Shown here: positions 23,445-34,765 of the stretch, piece by piece
Layout of the letters: every line of letters starts with the position of its first letter
Numbering within the stretch: position 1 is the stretch's first letter
From: Topomyia yanbarensis
Taxonomy: Eukaryota > Arthropoda > Insecta > Diptera > Culicidae
Reading direction: 5' to 3'
Assembly: GCF_030247195.1 (NCBI RefSeq)
Contig: NC_080670.1
Span: 42,827,524 to 42,891,523, forward strand
Length of the DNA: 64,000 nucleotides
Notes under the pieces: generated by a model
Databases searched by the model: none
What the model saw: the letters and a program-made list of their open reading frames with translations, nothing else
What the model was told of the DNA's origin: nothing
Translations under genes and position numbers: made by a program

Positions 23445-23692
23445 CTAGAGAAAATTTTCAATAGGACGTAAGTAACATTGAGAGCCTCTCTTTGTTTACT
23501 TTCTCTTTCGTTTATTACGACGTCATTACCACACTTTGCACTAATTTTCCAGTACATATCGAAAGCCGACGGTTTTTACTAGAATATTATGCAAAGAGTA
23601 GAGTAGTAAATGTTGAAATGGCCGAGTAATGAACAGAAGAGAAAGACCCCAAAGAGAATCTCTCATTGTTACTTACGTCCTATTTTCTCTAG
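23445..23692. mobile_element. CTAGAG MITE, copy 1
   Basis: TIRs start CTAGAGAAAATTTTCAATAG, followed by CGTAAGTAACA. A 4-bp duplication, AAAT, flanks the element. It is about 97% identical to the copy at 58725-58979, but has lost 7 bp of the right TIR. There is no coding frame. The four-base AT duplication does not fit hAT, Tc1/mariner or PIF/Harbinger. Confidence 0.85.
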
Positions 23693-23707
23693 AAATATGT
23701 TCCTAGT

Positions 23708-23872
23708 TTTTTTTCGATTATAGAGGTATTAACCTTCGGATCACTCGCCTCTTTTCGGGTTAGAGAAATCTGTTTTGGAAAGATCTCTAACCCTATTTGC
23801 GGGGATGGGAATCGAACCCAGGTGAGCTGCGTACTAGGCAATCGAGTTACCAACTACGCTATGCCCGCACCC
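23708..23872 (-). mobile_element. tRNA-derived SINE, Feilai-like, copy 2
   Basis: Same structure as the 15868 copy: the head GGGTGCGGGCATAGCGTAG, a B-box-like GGGTTCGATTCCC, the body TAACCCGAAAAGAGGCGAG, and the tail TCTATAATCG plus an A-run. It is flanked by ATGTTCCTAGT (23697) and ATGTTTCTAGT (23873), an 11-bp target duplication with one difference. It landed 5 bp outside the CTAGAG MITE. Confidence 0.85.
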
Positions 23873-24412
23873 ATGTTTCTAGTCACATTGGTCATGAAAA
23901 GGGTACCTTTAGGTTCGTTTGTTGCTACAAAGAAATGTGTAGTCAGAACAACTATCTGTCCAATGCCTAAACTCTGATTATAATCCTCGCTAATTTACTT
24001 GTGCAATACGCAGAACTCAAACGAAACGTGTACTGAATTATCCAACGTCATTCAACTAATTGTGACTGCCATTGAAACATCAATTGAATTGTACTCAGCA
24101 GTGTTGGGAAAAAATCAAAATATTAATATCGCTACGGAAAAAAATCGTCAGTGAACTTCAAGAGTGCCGATGTTTGGGAACATTATTCGGTTCAAGCAAA
24201 TATCGGAGGAAGAAAAGATCGCTTACGAACTTTTATATAGGCGAAAATATAGAAAAAAAAGTTCGCCTTATGACAAAATCTTGCACGATCTTCGAACAAC
24301 TGATTCCCGAGGGATTTCCAAAGTTTCCAAAATCCTGTAGTTTAACGTGGTCAAAAATCCTCGTCTTCCAATAATACGGCGATGGCTCAATTAGATAAAG
24401 CGTCAGTCCACT

Positions 24413-25040
24413 TAGTGTCAACAAAGCTTTCTTCAGAACGTGACGTGTAACAAAATAAAATTTCATCAATCGATAGAATTGAAAAGATGAAAGTGGGAGT
24501 GTTTTCTTCACCAAATATTTTATGCATCGCTAGATCTAAAATATGGATGTCATCATAATCTGTTTGGTTCATGAATGGTATGTTGTCAAAATGTATATGG
24601 AAAACAGCACATTTTGATATGGTGACTGTTCTTAACAACCCGTTGTTTGTATGGTCGAGTATGGAAAAACGATACTGGTTATGTTCGATATTGTACCAGG
24701 CAATGGTTAATCTATTGTTGAACGAACCATATTGAAAACGGTTTTGTAACGTTTAATGCAATGGTTGGCATATGGTACAGATTTATGCGGGATAGTCTCA
24801 ACGGAGCTTTCCTCAGAAGCCGGCATGTAAAAAAATAAAACTTTATCAATCGACAGAATTAAAATGGGACAGGAAAGAGATTCCTTTTTCCACCTAATAT
24901 TTTATGCATCGCTAGATCTAAACTATCCACAAACTGTATGGTGCTTGAATGGTTTGTTGTCAAATTATATATGGAAAAAAGCAAATTCTGGTACGGTGAC
25001 CGTTCTTAATAACGCGTTGTTTGTATAGTCGAGTATGGAA
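24413..25040 (+). repeat. Diverged tandem duplication, two ~250-bp units
   Basis: 24413-24667 and 24793-25040 share a series of blocks in the same order: CTTTC(T/C)TCAGAA, TTTATGCATCGCTAGATCTA, GTTGTCAAA, and TTGTTTGTAT.GTCGAGTATG. The offset is 370-376 bp. Neither unit holds a recognisable gene. It may be one element duplicated in place, or two adjacent insertions. Confidence 0.7.
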
Positions 25041-25339
25041 TTTTCATATTCAATCATATTTTCGATGTGATGTGTAAAGCAGCACTAAAAGTGTCTTTCG
25101 CTTCCGAATGTCTCTTTGGCGATGTTGCTTTGGGCGAACATTCTTTCAAGAGTTTCACTGAGGCAGAAATTCGCATGCGAACTTCGATTCAACGAAACCA
25201 TTGAATATTTGTCTCAAGAATGATACACTCGGATGCGATATTTGGTTTCACAGATTTTTGTTTGGAAATGTTCTGGGAATGATTAATTCGCGAATGATCC
25301 TGGAATGAACTTTTATTCATAATGATTTTCTCAAAACTG

Positions 25340-25654
25340 CACACCAAAAAGATCTGAATTTTATCGTTGACGTAATTCCAAACTTGCCACAATTTAACAA
25401 ACCGTAATCGACGAGATGACGAAAAATAACCGTGTTCTGTTTAATTTGACTTGAAAGATGTACTTTCCACGCACAGTGCCGTAAAATTACACCATTCAAC
25501 ATTTTAAACAAATGTCATATGTGGAGTAAAATTACGTGACTCGCAAAATTCAACGACATGTAAAATTAAAATCAAACGTAAAACTATGTCGTTTTTGATG
25601 CTCGTATATGTCATGGTCAGGAGACGTAAATTTACACGATTTTTTCTAGGTGTG
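25340..25654. mobile_element. Probable MITE with CACACC termini
   Basis: The left end, CACACCAAAAAGATC then TGAATTTTATCG, is an imperfect complement of the right end, which read inwards is CACACCTAGAAAAAATCG then TGTAAATTTACG. The interior is rich in GTAAAATTA words. The TIR match is moderate and no target duplication was confirmed. Confidence 0.5.
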
Positions 25655-26753
25655 TGGTACTCAGTACAGAGCAAAAATGTACAACGATAAGTTTAGATGA
25701 AACATTGTACTTGCATCCCCCACCGAGAGTGGGGTTTTTGGGAGACTTTTTTCCCGGATTTAATTCATGGATATTTTTGGCGTTTGATTCGTTAATCTTT
25801 AAAATAGTTCATACCAATACAATGAATTCAACAATATCATCACAAAAAAGGTGTTCTTAGTTTTCATATGACATATTTGAGCATGTTTCATTCAAAGTTC
25901 AATAGAGATACGAAGAGTTTAAATTATTATCTTCAAACATTCATAGTAATGAGTAAAATAGCCCAGAACTGAATTAAATTGTAGTTGTATTTTTCGTTTT
26001 TTGGTCACCCACCTACCCATAGTGCAACGTTTCATCATAAGGGTGTGAATATTTGAAAATAGTCATAGTTTTCTCATAATAAAAAAGTTTTGCAAATTTG
26101 CTCAGGACTACATATATTTTAATTACCAAGTGTGGTGTAATATTAAACTTGTTTTCACGAGTGGCACTCTTCTATACTAAAATGCAAAAAAAAAACAATT
26201 TAAAGGGGAACGGCAAACAAAACCTCAACAATTACGTCGCACACATGATTGGACTATAATAAATATTTCAGATTAGCAGATCTTATCACACAACTTAGAA
26301 ATGGATACAGAAACAGAAAGAAAGATGTGAGTAGTAGCAGTTGCCACGAACACGAAGGAAGAAAGAGACAGAGAGAGAGGAGCTTGCGAGAAATAGAAAA
26401 TGAAGGTTAGTGCCGTAACCTATAGGTATATATATCTATAGGTATATTATGCGGTATATTTATTTCTTTACACGCCCTTATTATAAATAACGCAACTAAT
26501 ATTTTTGGCGCCATGACCAATATAACCTAAATCTTGCAAAAAAGTCAAATTTTCGCTAGAATTTTGGGATACAAACATAGAGTTGCTCTCGGTGATGCTA
26601 CAAGTATTATTATACGAGAAATCTTTTATCTCACTACTAGGTGGATTATTCGATGATCTGTGAATTAATATACCCTTCAACATCTTCCTCACGGTTGAAT
26701 GCAACGCCTAATCCAAGGGATAAATATCAACTCTAGAAAGTTGACTTACAAAT
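25655..26753. other. No gene recognised
   Basis: Short open frames only (up to 78 codons). A GAAAGAGACAGAGAGAGAGG purine run lies near 26360. A small palindromic stretch, CCTATAGGTATATATATC, then CTATAGGTATA, lies near 26420. Confidence 0.45.
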
Positions 26754-27006
26754 GGTCGGTGTTAAGTCAAACCGGGCTAAGGGACAATATATTGATTTCG
26801 AGAAAAACGAGTTTAAAGTTTGAATCGCAGCGACCTTTAGGTTATAATTGGAAATATTTTTTTTTTTTACATAATTTCTGTTTATTGTTACATATTTCAA
26901 ATCTGGCAAAAGTATAATTTACCTGAAAAAAAATACTTATCCAGTGCTATCACTATCTATTTTTTTGATGTTTTGCGACGTGGTCCGGTCTGACTTAACA
27001 CCGACC
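26754..27006. mobile_element. MITE with GGTCGGTGTTAAGTCA termini
   Basis: The left TIR begins GGTCGGTGTTAAGTCAAACC and the right TIR is its complement with one or two changes. AAAT (26750-26753 and 27007-27010) flanks both ends, a 4-bp duplication. The length is 253 bp, with no coding frame. Confidence 0.8.
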
Positions 27007-27520
27007 AAATTATTTCGTCTTTGATTTTTGAGAAATAGTATATTTATTAAAGAGGTAAATCACATAATGTTTTCAGAACCGAATTCCTTGAATCACGTAA
27101 ATGTGTCTCCATAGCGATATTAATTTTCGATATTCAAAATCGGTTTAGTTTAGCCCCTAAAACACCAGTACAGCAATACTCTGTATGTAACGGTCTCATT
27201 TTTAGTCAGTGGACATTGGCAAGCGAGAAATAAAAATACTAAATGTTTGATATCTCCGCCGCTTGTGAACGGATTGTGACAATTTATAGCTTGTTAGAAA
27301 GGTATTTTTATACGCTTTCTGCGCGATGGGGTTGCTTTGTTCGAAAGTTATTTGCTTAGAACATGTTGTGTTTTGACAAAATCACCCATATCTCAGAAAG
27401 TAAACAACATATCGAAAAACAAAAATAGTAGTATCAAACTGCCACGTTATACTTTTTATTTAAAACTAGTTTCATTAAAATCGGTTGAGCCATTGCTAAG
27501 TTAATTACATGACATTAGTG

Positions 27521-27540
27521 TACATACATACATACATACA
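27521..27540 (+). repeat. (TACA)5 microsatellite
   Basis: Five exact TACA units are followed by GACATTGTCCCAATTTG. The preceding 300 bp (GGTTGAGCCATTGC and similar) reads like the end of an interspersed insect repeat, but no second copy in this window confirms that. Confidence 0.7.
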
Positions 27541-30500
27541 GACATTGTCCCAATTTGTCGAGCTGATCCGATTGCTACAAGAGACTCAGCCCTCCGGGCC
27601 TTTGAAATACTTTTCAAAGTTTGGGCGAATCCTAAACATTTCTTTTGCAAGAAATGTAAAACTAAACATGTCCAGAGAACAACCAGGGGACTTGGTTCCG
27701 TTTTTGATAAATCGCTCGGTTCACGAAATCGTGACTTTTTGTTCATTAATTTATGGAGGGATTTTTTTCCGTGTAGTCGTTGATAGAACATAACTCATCA
27801 TCATATTTTACAGCCGACTTCGGCGGAAAAAAACAAAATCGATATAGTAGAGTCTCTCATAGTTACTTTGGTCCTCTTGAAATCCCCAATATCTATTAAA
27901 TTGCCATTTTACTGACAGATCTGTATTAGTAAAGGGGCCAAATCAACGCATTCTTCGTGACAGACGGATCGTCAAAAAGCGGTGTGAAAAGCATGTCACA
28001 CCACAGATTACTTTCTGTAACAACTGAGCCCGTGTTGTCAGGGTAACTTTTAAAATTTTCAACTTAAGCTAACTGACAGAGCGTTCTGTTTAACTCTTAC
28101 GAATAGATTACCCAGGCTGTCGAAATAAAAAGTCTAGCTTTGAAACAGGACAACAACAATTCCTTGCTTTGATTTTTTGATTTTTAGTAGGCAGGGAACG
28201 ATGCTTGTAATGGTAAATGACCGTCGGCAATTCGTATTCCGTTAAAGTCGGTCTACCGTGGTCTATCAGCTTTACAAAATAGCTCAAGTTAAGGGGGAGA
28301 AGCAGTACAGAGCGTATTCTTATGTATACTCTTAAATATGTAAATAATCTGCCTACGCGACGGCTGACTTTGTAGAAGGTTTTCCTCCAGACAGCAACGA
28401 TTTGCGTATCCACTCTGCACATCACTGGTTGTGTTATCTTTCATGACACAATTCCGGAAACGAACCAATTTCATCATCCCTAGAACACGTTTAGTGCCGG
28501 AAATATGAAACCAACATCTTATAGGTTGCTACGTGTTGCATACTTCACCATCAGACGTTGTTGTGTTATGGTGTTTGTTCTTCTGTTAAAGTCTGGAAGC
28601 TCAAGTTACAGTCGATGATTCTGGTGGAGCTTCGAATTGAGCATTTTTCCAATTTTTTTTGAGCATGTACATTGTAGACATGGGTCCATGCGTAATATGA
28701 AACATAACCTCAAATTTAAATGTAAGCTTAATCGTTGGCTTTGCCTTCAATTACAGCTTTAGCTTTAGCTTAGAAAAGCTCAAGAGGTCGTAATAAACGG
28801 GTTTCCAAAATTTATGGCTGAACACCTAATATATTGAAGAAAAAGGTTTAGGTAAATTAAATAATATAATCAAATAGAAAATGTCGAGCTTTTTACTCAA
28901 ATCTATCCTTAAATTTAGCTGACATGTAAGTTGAAATAAATACATATACTGAACTGTTGTAAAACTTTGGTTTCATTCCGCTAATTATAGTCACTTTAGC
29001 AATCAATAGAAAGAGTCGCCATAAACATCGACGCACCTGTTATTAAAGCAATTTATAAAACTACAACTTAATGATACTGGCAATTATTACCAACCCCATC
29101 AAAATTGTATATAAAACATTTTCCACTCTTTCCATATATGTACATTCAATCAAAGAAATGTGCAACGATTGCGACGAAAACGGAATCGTGATTCGTATAC
29201 GGGGTAACTGAATATATTTTCCTCTTCTTCACTTACAACCATTCGCTGCCCATTTAACATATGTTCCGGATAAAGATCCGAAATGTTTATGTCATTGATA
29301 AATAGCCGTCAGGAACGAAGTCTTTCTATTAGGAAAAATGAAACCATACGATGATTTGGACACTAGGATCGCAACCCATAGTTTTTGCACGTTCATTCGC
29401 ATTACACGCCTTCTTGCTTGGAAAAGTCTGATAGCCGAAGATATTTTTCCATCAACCGAGGGGAAAAAATCGACTTGGAAAGCTGCACAGGCCTGATCAA
29501 TCAAGCGGAAAATTCGCTCCATGGCATCGTGCACATGAGCCTCAAAGTTTTTCCTTCTCTCCGGTATGCTAGCGAACATAGTAAGAGCAGCTACATATGT
29601 AGGTATAGGTACATCGGCACAAGCACGGTGGAGGCAGAGGGAACTATCGATTGATTTATCCTGGTAACTCCTCGACCTTTCTAAGTGCTCGTTTGCCGCT
29701 CGTTGGAAATGGTACGGGTAAGTAAGAATCGAGCCAGCCAAAATTCAGGCAAATATGGATTGTAACCTGTGGCCCAGAAATATTGGCTCCTTTATGCGGC
29801 CAATCCATCAAAGGATGAGACCGAACAGCCCACCTGAATAAGCTGGTTTGCCAAGCGATGGGTTCCCAATTTCCAAGACGATGATGGCAGTAATTCAAGT
29901 TGCTCTGGTGGAAAGACTTCCGGAAGAGAATTTCGGGATATGATTATGTGGAGCGCAATATTAACAAGTACATTAAGGTTCGCGTGAGATGGAAGAGGTA
30001 TTTCACTTGCAGTGGATAATACAGATTGATTTTTTCGAACCTTTCAATTCAGCTATGTGGGGATATGCTGCGAATGCGTTTCGTGATGTGTGTACCCTGT
30101 CGACGCATCCCAACTGCAGTGCACCTACACAGAAAACCGATAATTCGGAAAACTAATTATTTGGTGATAATAATTTTCAATTTAGCATTACATCAGGTTC
30201 GATCGTTGACGAAAACAACCATGTCAGAACGGTTTTTGATCCGGTCTTTCCGACGAAAGCTATTGTTCTTCCAAAGCTATTGTGCTATAATTTGCAGGCC
30301 AACCGGTGTTGAAATAAATTAAGTTTCAATTATACTACAAAAAATTACTATCGATTGGTTTGCCATTTGTTCCCAATGTGGGAGGTTAATCAAAAATTCT
30401 AATTGACTTTTTCTGTAGGAAAACGATGCCCGATTCTGCCTACGTAATACGTATGCATCATCCAGAGCTTCAAATGGTGCAGCAGTACGCACCTACTCAG

Positions 30501-31286
30501 GCGCTTCGCACACAGTATTCATTCGAGCAATTCTTTCTAATTAAAAAGTCAGCTAGAGAGCCGGGCAATTTCAGGTCTTGCTTCATCCTCGCGACCTAGG
30601 TGTACAGGGTTGTGGCAATGCGCTCACCAGTGAAAGTTCCGTATGATTCGGTTTGGAATGTGGAATGCAGGTCACATGCGCCAGACGGCTGGCCAGGCTA
30701 CTAGTAGCAGGAGGGTACAAAAATAGAAACCCGTTCGCTTCCTGGCGCCTAGGTAACATAATATAATATGTAGTGTCAGTACTGCAGACAGCCTGCAGCA
30801 GGACAGCCATTGTTTAGATCTCGTTATGCTCAGGTGGCAACAGGGTCATTCATCCGTTAGGTAATAATGATCGTGTGCAGTGGCCTACTTTTGTTGTGCT
30901 GTAAACGCAGATGTAGAAGCTGTAAGATGTCAGTTGGATGAATGGATATTTGAATGTTTCGTTGCTATCAGGATGTATTGTCTTATGCCTCATTAAGTAT
31001 ACATTTCCGGTGTTATGACCCATTTTAGCATGTTGTACAGAGTGTTCGGTTCATCAAGCGATGCGGTAGCGGTAAGCGAAATAAATGCATTCGATTTGCC
31101 TCTATAAAGTGATCCTATATAACTCGTAATCCAGCCATATTATGAGCAGAGCGAAGCGTGCGTGAATAGTAAAACATCGGTCCGACTTGATTATTCGATC
31201 GATTCGGACAGAACATTTCAACACTTTTTGTGAAAAGGGTGATACTAGCAGTGCATCATTCTACGAAAATCTTTTAATGATTTTAT
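27541..31286. other. No gene recognised
   Basis: The longest frame is 149 codons on the minus strand (29292-29741). It shows no motif I know and overlaps a plus-strand frame. A ~50-bp module beginning GGTTCACGAAATCGTGA (27719) recurs at 38713. A tract near 30.5-30.8 kb is somewhat GC-richer. No RNA gene, promoter or inverted-repeat element could be supported. Confidence 0.4.
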
Positions 31287-31657
31287 CCTTCTTTAGGTGT
31301 TGGGGTCAATATGACCCAAAATGAACTTTCAAACTTTGACAACTTTTTTTAATTTTTCACCTAGAAGCTTTGAATTTATTGACTTTTCCTCTTTCATGGA
31401 GAGCAACAATTTTTAATAGAGTTCAGAGCTTTAGGACATTATTGAAAATCTGTACAAAAATGTTACGAATAATAATATTTTTGTTGTTAAATATTTCATT
31501 TTGAATATTTTCCTGAAAAAGATCGATAAAAGCCAATAGTATCCTTCGAGGCAATTTTGTTCTCGTTCATGACGTCACAATATCGAGCAATGAAATTGCC
31601 TGCAGATATGCAAGTTACACAACATTTCAAGCGTTATCTCTCATTTCAATAGACATA

Positions 31658-32714
31658 CAGTAATGTTTCGATTATATCACGGCCGGTCTGTATTTTAGCG
31701 TGATATATTTGAAGCGTGATATATTCAAAACAAAACAAAAGATTACATTCAAGCATTAATCCGTGTATTTCTATAAACAAAAAGTAATAAAAAGTTAAAA
31801 TTAATCACAAAGAATAAATTCTAGTAGGGTAATGAGCCTATTTTTGTCATGTTTCCATTTTCATACTACCCATTTGAAGCCGTTGGTTAGAGCAGCGTTC
31901 GCCATCTTTGTTCAACGCATTGGGTCAAATGGTATGGCATCATATGGCGGATAATTTTTCTCCACACAGTTTCACTTTACGTATCCCGTACCGTTTCTTA
32001 AAATTGTTGAACCACCCAAATCTAAACTTGAAGGAATCTGGCACGTTAAGATGTATTCGAATGGACTACAATTCAGTTCTCGTTGTTTCAACATCCATAT
32101 AAATAGTCCCATATCCAATCGTTGATGTTGTCCTTCCAGAAGAAAAGGTTTCACATCCATTCTAGAGAAAATGCCATATCTCGGCATACCTAACATATCT
32201 ATCCAATTTTGTTTTTCTCATCATTGTGTTAGATTTTCCTGCGGATAACAAAAAATTAAGCGAATAAAAAAGAAGTCGTTTTTTACCCTCTACACCAGAC
32301 GCCTTCTTAAGGACACGGCACTTAAGTTACGAAGAATTTAAAACAAAAACTACTACTGAACTACTGTTTCTACTACTTAGACCTCTAAAAAGATTTCAGA
32401 TTCATTCTTAAGAATCTATTCTTTAAGATAAACGAATAAAAAGTACGACTTTTTGACCACCCCATCATATATAAACCCTTAACGAAATAGTCCGAAACCC
32501 AATAATAGGCTCATTACCCTACATGTAAATAAGCAAATCAATTGTAAAAATATCCTAAAAGTATCAGGTATGTAGCTTAATTGGATCACAACGTAGTGTG
32601 CCTTGTCTGTTTTTCAAAAAGCATGATATAATCGAGACAAAACCGTGATATAATCGAGGGTGATATAAACGAGTATTGATATAAACGCATAGTGATATAA
32701 TCGAAACATTGCTG
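31658..32714. mobile_element. TA-flanked MITE with CAGTAATGTTTCGAT ends, itself interrupted
   Basis: The left end CAGTAATGTTTCGATTATAT and its near-complement at the right (ending CGAAACATTGCTG) are each next to TA. GTGATATAATCGA-type words repeat near both ends (several between 32625 and 32700). Without the element nested at 31827 it would be about 360 bp. A TA duplication suggests Tc1/mariner mobilisation. Confidence 0.8.
31827..32519. mobile_element. TA-flanked MITE with GGGTAATGAGCCTATT ends, nested
   Basis: GGGTAATGAGCCTATT at the left and AATAGGCTCATTACCC at the right are exact complements (16 bp), each flanked by TA. The 693-bp interior has only short frames. It sits inside the CAGTAATG element. 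Confidence 0.8.
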
Positions 32715-33664
32715 TATTTCGTTGATCAAAGTTACCCCAAAAGCAACGAATGAAAATTTACAGCTAAATAAATTTATTTTTTATAGTAAAACAAAATAAA
32801 AAATCAAACATTTGAATATTTTCTATCTATGAGTACCGGTACTTGTTTAAAAATGCAAACAGTCACATCTACTTGAAGTGAAGATAGTTATTCGAAAAAC
32901 TTTTGAAAAAGTGATCAATGTTCCCCCGTTTTACGGTACCCAAATTGTATGTTAGAGTTTCAATTTTCAGTTTCTGGTAAATATTACTGTTTTTGACCTG
33001 GTTGGCCAGTGGGAATCGGTGTCGAATGAGGTCATGTTTGGCATACATAGATGTATGCAGAATCGTCATCATAAATCACAGTTTTTTTGACAGAATACTA
33101 ATAATAAACACAAAAAACAAAAATGAGAATGTACATGTCACTTTCCTACGATCCTGAGTGTTTCGCCTTACGATTTTGATGCCGATTCCAGCGTACAATA
33201 GTGGGGGAGACCGAGGAGGGTTGAAACAATTTTCGGTTTTTGTTGGATAAATCGACAAAAAACTGTCATTCGATGATTGCTTATTTTTAAATTTCTTACT
33301 TCTGCTTATGCTTTATCAAATTACATCAGAATAACTGGTACAAATCAATAAGAAAGCATCAATATATTAATTTTTGTACCAGTGTTATCTTTGTTTCAAT
33401 TCTCCTCATACCGAGGTAAGTTGAAACAGCCATCAATGTGAGTTGAAACAAGTAACCAATTATTTTAAATATTATCAAAACGTTTTCTAAACCATCAAAC
33501 GTTACAATTGAGTCATTTTTATTCGTTCATACTAAGATAATTCCTTAAAATGACATGCATTTTTATCATTTGGTATCCATTTCGGTAGTATTTGGTTCAT
33601 TTTGAATTATGGTCACTTCGCTCCAAGCTTCAGAAGCTGATAGGAGTAAACAATTAGAACAAAT

Positions 33665-34765
33665 CGTCGCTGTTGTGCTATCTTATGACAAACGCCATTT
33701 TGGGGTAAACTGAATTAGATATGCCACATTACTTGTTTGAAAAATCTCTACAAAGTGGCGTTTTCAGAATTTCGAAATTCTACTTGGTTACTTAGATATA
33801 GCTAGAAACATGATGAGAAATTACGAGTTTTTTGCTTCAAATCACTATATCTACACTGAAAGAAATCCAAACGTTAATTCTATTTGCTTCAAACCGCTTA
33901 AAATTCATATGAAGAAGAAATGCTATTGTTATCACGCGCACACATACCTTCTATGTGTCAACTGTATAAACTATGTATGCACACACATAAGTTATATGTG
34001 CATATTATTATAGAATGGGGTTTTATGTGCCTAATAGTTATGAAATGTGAATGTAAGATTAATATTTCTTGTGAATACACACATTAGGTTTATGTGCCAG
34101 CAAATAGTGTCTATATGCCTCCGTTAATTGCAAAAATCTATGTGTAAAATCAATAGGCATAACGTTTACTTTTTTTTGAGTGTAGGGATTGGCTCAAGTT
34201 ATATTGAAGTTTTAGACGGTTTTATGTGTGACAATGTCTGAGGAACACAATGGCATAAACATTTTCGAAAAAAAATTATACGAGTTGTGAGAAAAACACA
34301 GTTTTAGTTTTGAACTGGAAATAAAAGATATTTGGCAACACTGTAATCAAGAATAACAATTTTTTCTAGATTCTCTGATTCATTTCCTTTAACATGCATT
34401 TCACCGAATGTTTATAGACCATATGAACCCAAAGATATGAATAAAAGTTAAAAAGTGATGATTTTTTTCTATGGAAAATTTTCTATGCACGATTATGACA
34501 CGTCATACAAATTTTGTCATCAATACACGCCTATGACACGTGTGAGTGCGATTTTTGTTTACATTCATAGTACAAACTCGCAACATAGTCAACCGATCTT
34601 CGTAATATTTGAGAGATTAATGCAGAATAGATAGAAGCATCAATTGTCTTCTTTGGATTGTTTATACCATTTATAAGTTTCAAGATATTCAATCTCAAAC
34701 TTTAAAAATCGTTTTTCTCGAAATGTGCTAAATGGCGCTTGTCATAAGATAGCACAACAGCGACG
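33665..34765. mobile_element. MITE with CGTCGCTGTTGTGCTATC ends, second nesting level
   Basis: TIRs of 36 bp with one mismatch, starting CGTCGCTGTTGTGCTATC and continuing TTATGACAA(A/G)CGCCATTT. AAAT flanks both ends (33661-33664 and 34766-34769). The 1101-bp unit includes a further inverted-repeat element at 33852. There is no transposase frame. Confidence 0.8.
33852..34186. mobile_element. Innermost MITE with TACACTGAAAG-type ends
   Basis: The left end TACACTGAAAGAAATCC, then AAACGTTA, is an imperfect complement of the right end (TAACGTTTACTTTTTTTTGA, then GTGTA). The interior is rich in CACACATA and TATGTGCC words. The boundaries are approximate and no duplication was confirmed. Confidence 0.6.

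Noticed and set aside
29292..29741. 149-codon open frame on the minus strand as a host gene
   Set aside because: No motif recognised, no promoter or splice context, and a plus-strand frame overlaps most of it. It is not supported as a gene.
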